Below are positions 8,396 to 17,224 of a stretch of DNA of 64,000 bases, piece after piece. This stretch comes from Herbidospora solisilvae. Lineage in GTDB: Bacteria > Actinomycetota > Actinomycetes > Streptosporangiales > Streptosporangiaceae. The position numbers and the translations under genes were made by a program. The notes beneath the pieces are model-generated. The model was not told the origin of the DNA. It searched no databases and was given only the letters and a program-made list of their open reading frames with translations. The DNA lies in assembly GCF_009901565.1 (NCBI RefSeq), contig NZ_WXEW01000007.1, positions 372,001 to 436,000 on the forward strand, in the 5' to 3' direction. Within the stretch, counting starts at the first letter, position 1. Each line of letters begins with the position of its first letter.

Positions 8396-8417
8396 AAGTA
8401 CGCACTTCACGGTGCGT
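8396..8417. promoter_or_regulatory. Candidate HxlR operator between imine reductase and HxlR genes
   Basis: Two overlapping inverted repeats lie in the 95-base divergent gap: AAGT-ACGC-ACTT (8396-8407) and ACGCAC-TTCACG-GTGCGT (8400-8417), both with perfect arms. HxlR-family operators usually contain GTAC/ACTT-type dyads, so autoregulation plus control of the reductase is likely. Confidence 0.5.
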
Positions 8418-8456
8418 GGTGACCTCGGGGTAAGTGAGCAGGCGGGAGGGTGGGGC

Positions 8457-8828
8457 GTGGTGGTCGCACGGAGGCCGGGGTCGTACGAATGCGGGATCGA
8501 CGCGGCGATGGACGTGATCGGCGGCAAGTGGAAGGTGCTCATCCTCTGGGCACTCGACGAACGGGCCCGCCGCTTCGGCGAGTTGCGCAGGCTGCTGCCG
8601 GGGGTGACCGAGAAGGTGCTCGCCTCCCACCTGCGGGAGCTGGAGGCCGACGGCATCGTGCACCGCGAGGTGTTCGACGAGGTCCCGCCCCGCGTCGAAT
8701 ACTCGCTCACGCCCCTCGGCGCCTCGCTCAACGGGGCGCTGGAACCGCTCGGCGCCTGGGGCCGTGAACACGTCCTCGGCGCCGCGCCCCACGGGCTGAG
8801 AGCGGAGGTCAGAGCTCCGCGCCGATGA
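8457..8828 (+). CDS. HxlR-family winged-helix transcriptional regulator
   Basis: 123 residues from GTG 8457, chosen because GGAGG lies seven bases upstream; longer in-frame extensions read across the operator. The pattern is typical: a single early cysteine (SYECGIDAAMDVIGGKWK), then WALDERARRFGELRRLLPGV (helix before the recognition helix), KVLASHLRELEADGIVHRE and the wing VPPRVEYSLTPLG. The conserved Cys can act as an electrophile or redox sensor in this family. The 3' end overlaps the DUF4032 gene by 20 bases (convergent). Confidence 0.92.
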   Translation: MVVARRPGSYECGIDAAMDVIGGKWKVLILWALDERARRFGELRRLLPGVTEKVLASHLRELEADGIVHREVFDEVPPRVEYSLTPLGASLNGALEPLGAWGREHVLGAAPHGLRAEVRAPRR

Positions 8829-10023
8829 TCGCCTTCTCGTCGGGGCGGTGGACCAGGACGTTGTCGATGTAGCTGCGGACCGCCGCCGTCAGGCCGACGT
8901 CCTTGCCGGCCGCCTCCGACAGGAACCAGCGGTGTTCCAGCACCTCGTGGAACAACTGGGCGCGTTCGAGCTTGCGGTGCAGCTCCGGCGGGATCGCGTT
9001 TATCACCGGCTGGTAGACCTCGGCCAGCCACCGGTGGGCCACGATCGCCTCGTCCTCGTGGCGCAGGCCGTGGGTGACGGTGAAGGAGTCGAGGTCGTTG
9101 AGCAGGCGGCGGGCCTGGTTCTCCTCGACGTCCAGGCCGGTCAGGCGCAGCAGGCGGCGCTGGTGGTGACCGGCGTCGACGACCTTGGGACGGACGATCA
9201 GGCGGCCGGTGCCGGCCTTGCGGCGGACCATCATCTCGGCGACGTCGAAGCCGAGGGTGTTGAGGCGGCGGATGCGCTGGTCGACCTTGTGCCAGTCGAC
9301 CTCCTCGATGATCTCGTCGGAGTTCAGCTCGTCCCACAGGCGGTGGTAGCGCTCGACGATCTGCTCGGCGAAGACGAGCGGGTCGATCGACGGGTGCAGC
9401 AGGTCGCCGGCCTCCAGGTCGAGGAGTTCGCCGTAGATGTTGATGTGGGCGACCTCGATGTCGTGGTGGCGCTGGCCCTCGCTGATCATCGGGTGCAGCT
9501 CGCCGGTCTCGGCGTCGACCAGGTAGGCGGCGAAGGCGCCCGCGTCGCGGCGGAACAGCGTGTTCGACAACGAGCAGTCGCCCCAGTAGAAGCCGGTCAG
9601 GTGCAGCCGGACGAGCAGCACCGCCAGGGCGTCGAGCAGCCGCTCCAGCGTCTCCGGGCGCAGGGCGCCCGACAGGACCGCCCGGTACGGCAGGGAGTAC
9701 TGCAGGTGGTTGGTGATGAGGGCCGAGTCGAGGCGTTCGCCGGTCTTGCTCTCGCGGCCGGTCACCACGGCCACCGGTTCGACCGAGGGGGTGTCGAGCC
9801 GGTTGAGGTCCCAGAGCAGGCGGTATTCGCGCTTGGCGTACCGCTCGCTGATCTCCTTGATGGCGTACACGGTGCCGTTGATGCGGGTGAACCGGACGAC
9901 GTGGCGGGAGATGCCCCGGGGGAGGGCGACCAGGCGGTGCTCGGGCCACTCTTCGAGGGGGACGTCCCAGGGGAGCCGGATGAGATCGGGATCCGAAGGG
10001 GCACCGGTCATCTGAAGTGGCAC
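8809..10023 (-). CDS. DUF4032 protein with kinase-like N-terminal half
   Basis: 404 residues. GTG 10023 is favoured because AGGAG lies seven bases upstream; the ATG four codons later (10011) is the alternative. The first 210 residues look like a lipopolysaccharide-kinase/RIO-type fold: VYAIKEISERYAKREYRLL with a candidate ATP-binding Lys, then GFYWGDCSLSNTLFRRDAG in the catalytic-loop position and AAYLVDAETGELH as the metal-binding DxE. The C-terminal DUF4032 region is helical and Arg-rich. The actual substrate, or even kinase activity, is unproven. Confidence 0.8.
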   Translation of the reverse strand: MPLQMTGAPSDPDLIRLPWDVPLEEWPEHRLVALPRGISRHVVRFTRINGTVYAIKEISERYAKREYRLLWDLNRLDTPSVEPVAVVTGRESKTGERLDSALITNHLQYSLPYRAVLSGALRPETLERLLDALAVLLVRLHLTGFYWGDCSLSNTLFRRDAGAFAAYLVDAETGELHPMISEGQRHHDIEVAHINIYGELLDLEAGDLLHPSIDPLVFAEQIVERYHRLWDELNSDEIIEEVDWHKVDQRIRRLNTLGFDVAEMMVRRKAGTGRLIVRPKVVDAGHHQRRLLRLTGLDVEENQARRLLNDLDSFTVTHGLRHEDEAIVAHRWLAEVYQPVINAIPPELHRKLERAQLFHEVLEHRWFLSEAAGKDVGLTAAVRSYIDNVLVHRPDEKAIIGAEL

Positions 10024-10114
10024 CTGGTTGCTCCTACTTTGGGGGGACCTATGCGAATAAGTGTCGCGGATGTCGGTCATTTGTGGCGACCGGGGTCGGG
10101 GGTAGGGTCGCCGC

Positions 10115-11692
10115 ATGACGCTGCTGGACGAGTTCGTCGACTGGTATCTCAAGGACAACCCGGTGCGGGCCACCCTGCTCGGGGCCCCCGGATTCGACCG
10201 CACTCTGGGCGACTTCAGCGAAGAGGGGTTCATCCGCCGCGAGCGCGCCGCCGAACTGTGGCTCGACCGGCTCTCCAACGCCGATCCCGGGACCTCGCTC
10301 GACGACCGGATCGACCACGAACTCGCCCTGTCCTACCTGCACGGCGAGGTGCTCACCGCCCGCTGGCCCGAGTGGCGGCGGGCTCCGGCGCCCTACCTCG
10401 ACGCCATCTTCGCGGCCATGTTCACCCCGTTCCAGCAGCGGCTCTCCCCGGAACCCGAGCTCGTCGAGGCGGCCGTCGCGCGGCTCGGCGAGGTGCCCGC
10501 CGTGCTGGCCGCCTGCCGGGCCAACCTGTCGCCCGACCTCGCCGCCGAACTCCTGGTCACCCGGGGGCTCGGGCAGGCGCGTACCGGCCGGAGGTTCCTC
10601 ACCGAGACGCTGCCCGCGCAGGTCGGCGACCCGGCGCTGCGCGCCCGCCTGGCGGCGGCGGCCGAACCCGCCGCGCGGGCCTTCGACGAGCTGGTCGCCT
10701 TCCTCGAGGGCTTCACCGCCCGCGGCACCTGGCGGATGGGCGAGGAGCTCTACTCGGGCCTGCTGCGCGAACGCGAGATGCTCGGCTACGGCGCGGCCGA
10801 CCTCCACGCCAAGGGCGTCGCCGAGTGGGAGGCGCTGAACGCCCGCATGAACGAGGTGGCCGGCAAGCTCGGCTTCGACGCCTGGCGTCCCGCCATGGAG
10901 TCGCTGATGAACGACCACCCGCCCACCCTTGAGGCCATGCGCGCCGAGTACGAGGCCGAGACCGAACGCGCCCGCCAGTACGTGCGCGACCGCGACCTCG
11001 TCACGTTCCCGGCCGGGGAACACTGCCGGGTGCTGCCGTCGCCGGAGTTCCAGCGGCCCATCATCGCGGTCGCCAACTACCTGGCGCCCCCGCCGCTGAG
11101 CACCGCCCGCGAGGGGGTGTTCTTCGTGCCGTACACCCCCGACGACTTCACCGAGGAGCAGGTCAGGCAGCGGCTGCGCACCAACTCGCGGCCGCAGATG
11201 CCCTCGATCGCCGTCCACGAGGCCTACCCCGGGCACCACTGGCACCTGGCCCACATCGGCGAGAGCTCCCGCCGGATCCGCAAGGTGTTCCGCACGCCCT
11301 ACTTCGTCGAGGGCTGGGGTCTCTACGTCGAGAAGCTCATGTGGGAGCAGGGCTACTACGACACCCCCGAGACCGAGCTGGCCCACCTCGACTGCCGCAT
11401 CTGGCGGGCCGCCCGCATCGTCGTCGACACCGCCCTGCACTGCGGCGAGATGTCGATCGAGGAGGCCGAGACCCACATGGCCACCAAGGCGTCGTTGTCG
11501 CCCGGCACCGCCAAGGGCGAGGTGAACCGCTACTGCGCCTGGCCGACCCAGGCGCCCAGCTACCTGACCGGCGCGATCGAGATCGAGAAGATCAGAGACG
11601 AGTACACCGGCGACCTGAAGAGCTTCCACGACCGGCTCGCCGGGAGCGGCGGCCTGCCCCTCGGGCTGGCCCGCAAAGCCGTGCTCGGCTGA
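10115..11692 (+). CDS. DUF885 metallopeptidase-like protein
   Basis: 525 residues, all helical in appearance. The family hallmark is IAVHEAYPGHHWHLAHI (residues about 366-382), a rearranged gluzincin zinc site (HEAxPGH). A downstream glutamate lies in FVEGWGLYVEKLM. A second conserved block reads YCAWPTQAPSYLTGAIEI. The family is regarded as probable metallopeptidases, with poorly known substrates. No signal peptide is visible, so it is probably cytosolic. It is divergent from the DUF4032 gene, and the PLP aminotransferase follows 33 bases downstream in the same direction, so co-transcription is likely. Confidence 0.87.
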   Translation: MTLLDEFVDWYLKDNPVRATLLGAPGFDRTLGDFSEEGFIRRERAAELWLDRLSNADPGTSLDDRIDHELALSYLHGEVLTARWPEWRRAPAPYLDAIFAAMFTPFQQRLSPEPELVEAAVARLGEVPAVLAACRANLSPDLAAELLVTRGLGQARTGRRFLTETLPAQVGDPALRARLAAAAEPAARAFDELVAFLEGFTARGTWRMGEELYSGLLREREMLGYGAADLHAKGVAEWEALNARMNEVAGKLGFDAWRPAMESLMNDHPPTLEAMRAEYEAETERARQYVRDRDLVTFPAGEHCRVLPSPEFQRPIIAVANYLAPPPLSTAREGVFFVPYTPDDFTEEQVRQRLRTNSRPQMPSIAVHEAYPGHHWHLAHIGESSRRIRKVFRTPYFVEGWGLYVEKLMWEQGYYDTPETELAHLDCRIWRAARIVVDTALHCGEMSIEEAETHMATKASLSPGTAKGEVNRYCAWPTQAPSYLTGAIEIEKIRDEYTGDLKSFHDRLAGSGGLPLGLARKAVLG

Positions 11693-11724
11693 ACGCCGCG
11701 ACGGCGTGGCGCGTATTCTCCGGC

Positions 11725-12918
11725 GTGACAGCATCCGTGGACCTGGCGTTGCTGCGGAGCGACGCGCACAGCCCGTCCTACTTCGCCCTGCGGCGCGGGG
11801 CCGCAGGTGACGACCTGGTCGACTTCTGCATCCCGTGCAATCCGTACTTCCCGACCACGGCGATGTTCGACGACCTGCGGGCCAACCTGGTCGACGTGCT
11901 CAAGTACTACCCGAGCGACGCCGAGACGATCACCAAGGAGCTGTGCGACACCCTCGACCTGAACCCCTCCACGATCGCCATGGGCAACGGCTCGACCGAG
12001 CTGATCACCTGGCTCGACCACCTGCTGGTCCGCGAGAGCCTGGCCGTGCCGGTGCCCACCTTCGGCCGCTGGACCGACCAGCCGCTGGAGACCGGCAAAC
12101 GTTGCGACATGTTCCCGCTGCTGGAGTCGCAGCGGTTCCGGCTCGACGTGGAGAGCTACATCCGGTTCGTCCGCGAACGCGGCTCGCGGGTGGCGGTGAT
12201 CTGCAACCCGAACAACCCCGACGGCGGCTATCTGCCCCGCTACGAGGTCGTGCGCATGCTCGACCGGCTGACCGACCTCGACCTGATCGTGGTCGACGAG
12301 TCGTTCATCGAGTTCGTCGACGCCGAGCCGTCGGCCAGCGTGGCCGACGAGGCGGTCATCCGGCCCAACGTGGTGGTGCTGAAGAGCCTCGGCAAGAACT
12401 TCGGCCTGCACGGCGTCCGCTTCGGCTACCTGGTGGCCAACCCGCAGATCGCCGGGCTGGTCCGGCGCGTGTTGCCGAAGTGGAACCTCAACAGCTTCGC
12501 CGAGGTCGTGGTCTTCATGCTGAAGGCCCACATGAACGAGTACCGGCACAGCCTCCGCCTGGTCGCCCACGACCGGGAGATGATGATCCGTCAGCTCGCC
12601 TCGCTCACGGGCCTGACCGTCTTCCCGTCGCAGGGCAACTTCGTGTTGTGCAAGCTCCCGGAGGGCCGCGACGGCCGCGAGCTGCGCGACTACCTGATCC
12701 GCGAACACGGCGTCTACATCCGCGAGTGCGGCAACAAGCTGGGCTTCAACAGCCGCTTCCTGCGCCTGGTCGTGCGCCCGCACGCCGACGTGCAACGCCT
12801 CCTCGCCGGCATGTACGCCTACCTCTGCGCCGACGAGGCGCCCCCGCGCCGGGGCCGGAGACGTGCCCCGGAGATCGAGCCGGCCCCGATCTATCGGCTG
12901 CCGGGAAGCGTGGCGTGA
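11725..12918 (+). CDS. PLP-dependent class I/II aminotransferase (HisC/CobD-like)
   Basis: 397 residues from GTG 11725. The fold-type I markers are present: GNGSTELITWL, VICNPNNPDGGYLP (cofactor Asn), LIVVDESFIEF (Asp binding pyridine N), and VVLKSLGKNFGLHGVRFGY with the Schiff-base lysine. The C-terminal Arg pair RLVVRPHADV is present. It is closest in pattern to histidinol-phosphate aminotransferase or threonine-phosphate decarboxylase relatives. It is not with his or cob genes, so the substrate is open. A basic low-complexity tail (RRGRRRAPE) ends the protein. Confidence 0.85.
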   Translation: MTASVDLALLRSDAHSPSYFALRRGAAGDDLVDFCIPCNPYFPTTAMFDDLRANLVDVLKYYPSDAETITKELCDTLDLNPSTIAMGNGSTELITWLDHLLVRESLAVPVPTFGRWTDQPLETGKRCDMFPLLESQRFRLDVESYIRFVRERGSRVAVICNPNNPDGGYLPRYEVVRMLDRLTDLDLIVVDESFIEFVDAEPSASVADEAVIRPNVVVLKSLGKNFGLHGVRFGYLVANPQIAGLVRRVLPKWNLNSFAEVVVFMLKAHMNEYRHSLRLVAHDREMMIRQLASLTGLTVFPSQGNFVLCKLPEGRDGRELRDYLIREHGVYIRECGNKLGFNSRFLRLVVRPHADVQRLLAGMYAYLCADEAPPRRGRRRAPEIEPAPIYRLPGSVA

Positions 12919-12989
12919 TCAGGCGATGCGCCCCGCGCCGGTGTGGGCCTGGCCCGTGTTGAAGGCCAGACCCCGGATCGGCCGCAGAC

Positions 12990-13859
12990 CTAGTTGACGC
13001 AGCCCCGGACCGTGTTCGCCGGAGCGCAGTTGTCGGGGACGTTGTCGCGGACGCCCGTGCGGTGCAGGGTCACGGCGCCGCCGGGCAGGACCAGGATGCC
13101 GCCGCCCGCGCCGACCGACTTGTTCAGCCGGACCCAGGTGTTGTCGAGGGTCGTGGTGCCCGCGCTGGCGATGCCGCCGCCGGTCTGGGAGGCGCTCAGG
13201 TTGCTGTTGACGGCGCTCCGCACGATCCGCGTCACGCGGCCCGCGGCGGTGTAGACGCCGGCGCCCCGGGCGTTGAGGGCGTTGCCGGCCACCGTGCTGT
13301 CGGTCAGGTGCAGTTCGCCGTTGTTGTGGATGCCGGCGCCGTTGCCGGCCAGGGCCAGGTTGGTGGTGAACACGGAGTTCCGGATGGCGGCGCGGCCGGT
13401 GTTGGCCAGGCCCGCGCCGTTGCCGGTCTGGGCGACGTTGCCCACCACCGTGACGCGGCGCAGGGTGAGCCGGCCCGCGTTCCTGATCCCGGCCCCGTCG
13501 CCGGTGCCGGCCAGGCCGTTCATGACGAACACGTCCTCGACGGTCAGGTCGCCGGTGAGGCCGACGTCCAGGATGCGGAAGGGGACGGCCGAAAGGGCGC
13601 GCTTGATCGAGGTGTTGGCGCCCTTCAGGGTGATCCGGCCCGTGATGACCGGGAGCGGCGTGGTCAGGTTGTACGAGCAGCTCGGCGCCAGCCTCAGCAC
13701 GGCCGCGTTCGTGTTGGCCGCGACGACGGCGTTGTGGAGTGCGCTGACACTGCACGGAACCCTGACCGTGTTGACCGGGTTCGGCGCGGCGGCCGCCGGA
13801 GCCTGCGCGGCCGAGACCGCCACCCCTGCGACGATCGCGGCTTTGACGAGCAACCTCAT
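12990..13859 (-). CDS. Secreted right-handed beta-helix protein
   Basis: 289 residues with a clear Sec signal peptide (MRLLVKAAIVAGVAVSAAQA, cleavage near APAAAA). The mature part consists of about 20-25-residue imperfect repeats with N-G-A-G-I/L ... G..T..S/N-V patterns (GDGAGIRNAGRLTLRRVTVV, GNGAGLANTGRAAIRNSVF, GNGAGIHNNGELHLTDSTV). This is typical of parallel beta-helices in surface or polymorphic-outer-membrane-like proteins. Cysteines near both ends (VPCSV, DNCAPANTVRGCVN) may cap the helix. No pectate-lyase catalytic triad was recognised, so the function is unknown. Confidence 0.8.
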   Translation of the reverse strand: MRLLVKAAIVAGVAVSAAQAPAAAAPNPVNTVRVPCSVSALHNAVVAANTNAAVLRLAPSCSYNLTTPLPVITGRITLKGANTSIKRALSAVPFRILDVGLTGDLTVEDVFVMNGLAGTGDGAGIRNAGRLTLRRVTVVGNVAQTGNGAGLANTGRAAIRNSVFTTNLALAGNGAGIHNNGELHLTDSTVAGNALNARGAGVYTAAGRVTRIVRSAVNSNLSASQTGGGIASAGTTTLDNTWVRLNKSVGAGGGILVLPGGAVTLHRTGVRDNVPDNCAPANTVRGCVN

Positions 13860-13930
13860 CGTGTCCCCCTATTGGCGAGAAGATCCCGAGCCATTCGACC
13901 AATGGGGATCCCGCCCAGCCGGGGCGACGA

Positions 13931-14560
13931 TCAGGCGTTTCCCGAACCCTTACTCGCCCTTGCGATCACCGCGACCAGTTCGTCCTCGGTGAGCACACGC
14001 GGCGTGCCGACGCCGAGGGCCCGGACGTACACCTCGCACAACCACTCCAGCAGCCGGGTGGCCTCGAACGCCTCCTCCAGGGTGCGGCCGATCGACACGC
14101 TCCCGTGGTTGGCCATCAGCGCCGCCTGCTTCCCCGAAAGGGCGCGCACGACGTTGGCGGCGAGCTCGGGGGTGCCGTAGGTGGCGTACTCGGCGACCCG
14201 GACGGTGCCGCCCAGCAGCAGGGCGTTGTAGTGGATCGCCGGGAGTTCGGTCAGCGTGGAGGCGACCACGGTGCCGAACACGGAATGGGTATGGACCACC
14301 GCCCCCGCGCCGGTGGCCTTGTAGAGGGACAGGTGCATCGGGGTCTCCGACGACGGCGCGCGCGAGCCCGAGACGAGCTCGCCGTCGAGGGTCAGGACCG
14401 GGCAGTCGTCGGGGGTCAGGGCGTCGAGGGCGACGCCCGAGGGGGTGACCGTGACCAGGTCGCCGGCGCGCACGCTGAGGTTTCCCGAGGTGCCGATGAC
14501 CAGGCCGAGGGAGGCGGCGCGGCGGCCGTAACGGCACACCTCCTCCTGGAGCTCCTTCAT
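13931..14560 (-). CDS. Class II aldolase/adducin family protein (fuculose-phosphate-aldolase-like)
   Basis: 209 residues from ATG 14560 (a GTG three codons earlier is possible). The zinc site is recognisable: VVHTHSVFGTVVAS gives two His, and ALMANHGSVSIGRTLEEAFE gives the third. The N terminus has GLVIGTSGNLSVRAGDLVTVTPSG (phosphate loop). Such enzymes cleave or epimerise sugar phosphates; possible substrates are fuculose-, rhamnulose- or ribulose-phosphate-like. It is divergent from the ngcE-like gene across a 273-base regulatory gap rich in palindromes, so co-regulation with amino-sugar or chito-oligosaccharide uptake is plausible. Confidence 0.85.
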   Translation of the reverse strand: MKELQEEVCRYGRRAASLGLVIGTSGNLSVRAGDLVTVTPSGVALDALTPDDCPVLTLDGELVSGSRAPSSETPMHLSLYKATGAGAVVHTHSVFGTVVASTLTELPAIHYNALLLGGTVRVAEYATYGTPELAANVVRALSGKQAALMANHGSVSIGRTLEEAFEATRLLEWLCEVYVRALGVGTPRVLTEDELVAVIARASKGSGNA

Positions 14561-14724
14561 GGCGATCACATTATCTGGCAGCCGGTCTATACCAGTAGCC
14601 CCCATATAGGGCATAAGATGCGGTAAAGCTCGGGTGTAAAGAGGGGATCGTCCTATGTTTAATATCCCCCATAAGCAGGCAAAACGCCGCGATCGGCACA
14701 CAGACCATCGCGGTCACGTCACAG

Positions 14725-14740
14725 GTTGGTCTAGACCGAC
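14725..14740. promoter_or_regulatory. DasR-responsive element (dre)-like operator
   Basis: GTTGGTCTAGACCGAC contains the full dre core GGTCTAGACC, the centre of the known DasR consensus (A[C/G]TGGTCTAGACCA[C/G]T). The palindrome extends to 18 bases with one mismatch. It lies 94 bases before the ngcE-like start and just upstream of a TTGACG promoter element, as expected for GntR-type repression relieved by glucosamine/N-acetylglucosamine phosphates. Confidence 0.8.
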
Positions 14741-14749
14741 CCCGACACC

Positions 14750-14779
14750 TTGACGATGCTTGGGCCTCGCTCGTACGTT
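14750..14779 (+). promoter_or_regulatory. Putative promoter of the sugar transporter operon
   Basis: TTGACG (14750-14755) is followed after 18 bases by TACGTT (14774-14779). It sits between the dre-like site and the two downstream palindromes, 55 bases from the start codon. The -10 match is modest. Confidence 0.45.
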
Positions 14780-14805
14780 CACGAACGTTTAGGAAACTTT
14801 CCTAA
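14775..14805. promoter_or_regulatory. Two adjacent palindromes in ngcE leader
   Basis: ACGTT-CACG-AACGT (14775-14788) is followed directly by TTAGGAAACTTTCCTAA (14789-14805), the latter a perfect dyad around a central C. The second resembles operators of ROK or other sugar-responsive regulators in actinomycetes (recalled, not checked). Both lie between the promoter and the start codon, so they are probable repressor sites additional to DasR. Confidence 0.6.
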
Positions 14806-14833
14806 TTGATCCCCCCGGTATCAGGAGAGTTGG

Positions 14834-16285
14834 ATGACCATCACGCCCCGTGACATCACGCGCCGTCAGCTGCTGGCCCGCGTCGGACTGACCGCCCTCG
14901 TCGCCGGTCCCTTTCTGAGCGCCTGTGCCACCGGTGGCGGTGGCTCCCAGGAGGCCGCTCCCTCGGCCGCCGCCCCCTCGGCGGGCGGCGCGAGCGCCTC
15001 GGCGAACAACCCCTTCAACGTCAAGGCCGACGCCCCCCTCGAAGTCGTCATCTTCAAGGGCGGCTACAGCGACGAGTACGCGACCCAGTCGCACGAGCCC
15101 CTCTACAAGAAGGCGTTCCCGGGCGCGACGATCAAGCACCAGGGCATCCAGACGATCGGGCAGACCCTCACCCCGCGCTTCGCCGGCGGCGACGTGCCCG
15201 ACGTGGTCAACAACTCCGGCACCGACAACCTCGACGGCGGCGCCCTGATCAACGCCGGGCAGCTCCTCGACCTCACCCCGCTGTTCGAGGCCCCGAGCGT
15301 CGACGACCCGTCGAAGAAGGTCAAGGACGTCATCGTGCCCGGCACGATCGAGTCGGGCCTGGGCGGCGACCCCGCCAAGCCGTACACGCTGAACTACGTC
15401 TACACCGCCTACGGCCTCTGGTACGACGCCAAGCTCTTCGAGAAGGAGGGCTGGACCCCGCCGAAGACCTTCGACGAGTTCAAGACCTTCGCCGAGGCCG
15501 CCAAGGCCAAGAACATCGTGCCGTTCGGCTACGCCGGCAAGAACGCGTCCTACTACGCCTACTGGATGATCCTGATCTCCGCCGCGAAGATCGGCGGCAA
15601 CAAGATCCTCCTCGACATCGACAACCTGGCCGACAACGCCTGGAACAACGACGCCGTCAAGCAGGCCGCCGCCGCGTGGGCCGAGATCGGCAAGTACATG
15701 GACCCGGCGTACGAGGGCCTCATCCACACCGAGGTCCAGACCCAGCAGAACCAGGGCAAGATCGCGTTCTACCCGTCGGGCTCCTGGCTGGAGGCCGAGC
15801 AGGCCAAGGACACCCCCGAGGGCTTCGAGTACGCGATGGTGCCGACCCCCTCGGTCACCGCCGCCGACCAGATGCCCTACGAGGCGATCCGCGCCGCCGC
15901 GGCCGAGGGCTTCATCGTGCCGTCGAAGGCCAAGAACGCCGCCGGCGGCCTGGAGTACCTGCGCCAGATGCTCTCGAAGCAGGGCGCCCGCGACTTCACC
16001 GAGAAGACCAAGTCGCTGACCGTCGTCATCGGCGCCACCGAGGGCCTGACCCTGTCGCCCGGCCTGACCTCGGTCGCCGCCGCGCAGACCGCCGCCGGGA
16101 CCAACGTGGTCACCTTCTCCTCCTTCGAGGGCTGGTACAAGGAGCTCGAGACCGAGCTGCGCAAGCAGACCAACGCCCTGATGTTCGGCCGCATCAGCGC
16201 CGAAGAGTTCGCCACCAAGATGCAGGAGGCGGCGGACAAGACCAAGGCGGACTCCTCGATCGTCAAGCAGACCCGGAACGTGTGA
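14834..16285 (+). CDS. ngcE: Carbohydrate ABC transporter substrate-binding lipoprotein, NgcE-like
   Basis: 483 residues, ATG with AGGAGA about six bases upstream. The N terminus has a Tat-like TRRQLLARVG, a hydrophobic core and lipobox FLSAC (lipidated C31), followed by an Ala/Ser/Gly linker. The body is a two-lobed sugar-binding fold (GGDVPDVVNNSGTDNLDGG, YTAYGLWYDAKLFEKEGW, FYPSGSWLEAEQ). Overall pattern and length fit NgcE, the binding protein for N-acetylglucosamine and diacetylchitobiose. The dre-like operator supports this strongly. It is first of a three-gene operon with no ATPase, consistent with use of a shared MsiK-type ATPase encoded elsewhere. Confidence 0.78.
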   Translation: MTITPRDITRRQLLARVGLTALVAGPFLSACATGGGGSQEAAPSAAAPSAGGASASANNPFNVKADAPLEVVIFKGGYSDEYATQSHEPLYKKAFPGATIKHQGIQTIGQTLTPRFAGGDVPDVVNNSGTDNLDGGALINAGQLLDLTPLFEAPSVDDPSKKVKDVIVPGTIESGLGGDPAKPYTLNYVYTAYGLWYDAKLFEKEGWTPPKTFDEFKTFAEAAKAKNIVPFGYAGKNASYYAYWMILISAAKIGGNKILLDIDNLADNAWNNDAVKQAAAAWAEIGKYMDPAYEGLIHTEVQTQQNQGKIAFYPSGSWLEAEQAKDTPEGFEYAMVPTPSVTAADQMPYEAIRAAAAEGFIVPSKAKNAAGGLEYLRQMLSKQGARDFTEKTKSLTVVIGATEGLTLSPGLTSVAAAQTAAGTNVVTFSSFEGWYKELETELRKQTNALMFGRISAEEFATKMQEAADKTKADSSIVKQTRNV

Positions 16286-16288
16286 CCC

Positions 16289-17224
16289 ATGCGGCGTGGC
16301 CGGCTGACGCCGGGCGCGGTCAGGAAGTGGGGCTTCATCGTCTCCTTCCTGGCCGTGCCGCTGGCGATCTACATCATCTTCTTCGTGAGCCCCAACCTGC
16401 AGGCCCTGCAGCTCGCGTTGACGAACTCGCGCGGAATCTCCCCGGACTTCCAGTACGTCGGGCTGGAGAACTTCACCCGGCTGTTCGGGGACGACGTCTT
16501 CTGGGCCGCGGTCCGGCACCACGGGCTGATCCTGCTGGTCATGCCACTGGTCACGATCGCGATCGCGCTGTTCTTCGCGTTCCTGCTCAACCTCGGGGGC
16601 GGGCAGAAGAACGGGCAGCTCAGCGGCGTGTGGGGGTCGTCCTTCTACAAGGTCGTCTTCTTCTTCCCGCAGGTCCTCGCCGTCGTCATCGTCGGCGTTC
16701 TGTTCCAGGCGGTGCTGAACCCGCAGAAGTCGGGCATCCTCAACAGCGTCCTGGGCTGGTTCGGGGTCGACCCCGTCGGCTGGCTGATCAAGCCCGACCT
16801 CGCGCTCTGGACGATCATCGGCGTGATGGTCTGGCAGGGCGTCGGCTTCTACGTCGTGCTGTTCAGCGCCGGCATGGCCGGGGTGCCGAAGGAGATCTTC
16901 GAGGCGGCCGCCCTCGACGGCGCCAACCGGCTCACGCTGTTCTTCAAGATCACGCTGCCGCTGGTGTGGAACACCGTCCAGGTCGGCTGGGTCTACCTGG
17001 GCATCGCCGCCTTCGACGCGTTCGCGCTGGTCCAGGTGCTCTCCATCGACCGCGGTGGACCCGACAACGCCACCACCGTGCTGCCGCTGGAGATCTTCCG
17101 GCAGACCTTCACCTACTACCGGTTCGGCTACGCGTCCGCGATGGGCGTCGCGCTGGTCTTCCTGGTGCTCACGTTCGCGGCCCTCACCCTGCGGGTCACC
17201 CGGCGCGAGAGGATCGAGTACTGA
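16289..17224 (+). CDS. ngcF: ABC sugar transporter permease, NgcF-like
   Basis: 311 residues with about six membrane helices. The first is FIVSFLAVPLAIYIIFFV. The cytoplasmic EAA loop is EAAALDGANRLTLFFKITLP, which contacts the ATPase. It begins three bases after the binding-protein stop and its own stop overlaps the next ATG by one base (TGATG), so the three genes are one transcript. By position and pattern it corresponds to the first permease of the GlcNAc/chitobiose importer. General MalF/UgpA-type assignment is secure; NgcF is inferred from context. Confidence 0.8.
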   Translation: MRRGRLTPGAVRKWGFIVSFLAVPLAIYIIFFVSPNLQALQLALTNSRGISPDFQYVGLENFTRLFGDDVFWAAVRHHGLILLVMPLVTIAIALFFAFLLNLGGGQKNGQLSGVWGSSFYKVVFFFPQVLAVVIVGVLFQAVLNPQKSGILNSVLGWFGVDPVGWLIKPDLALWTIIGVMVWQGVGFYVVLFSAGMAGVPKEIFEAAALDGANRLTLFFKITLPLVWNTVQVGWVYLGIAAFDAFALVQVLSIDRGGPDNATTVLPLEIFRQTFTYYRFGYASAMGVALVFLVLTFAALTLRVTRRERIEY

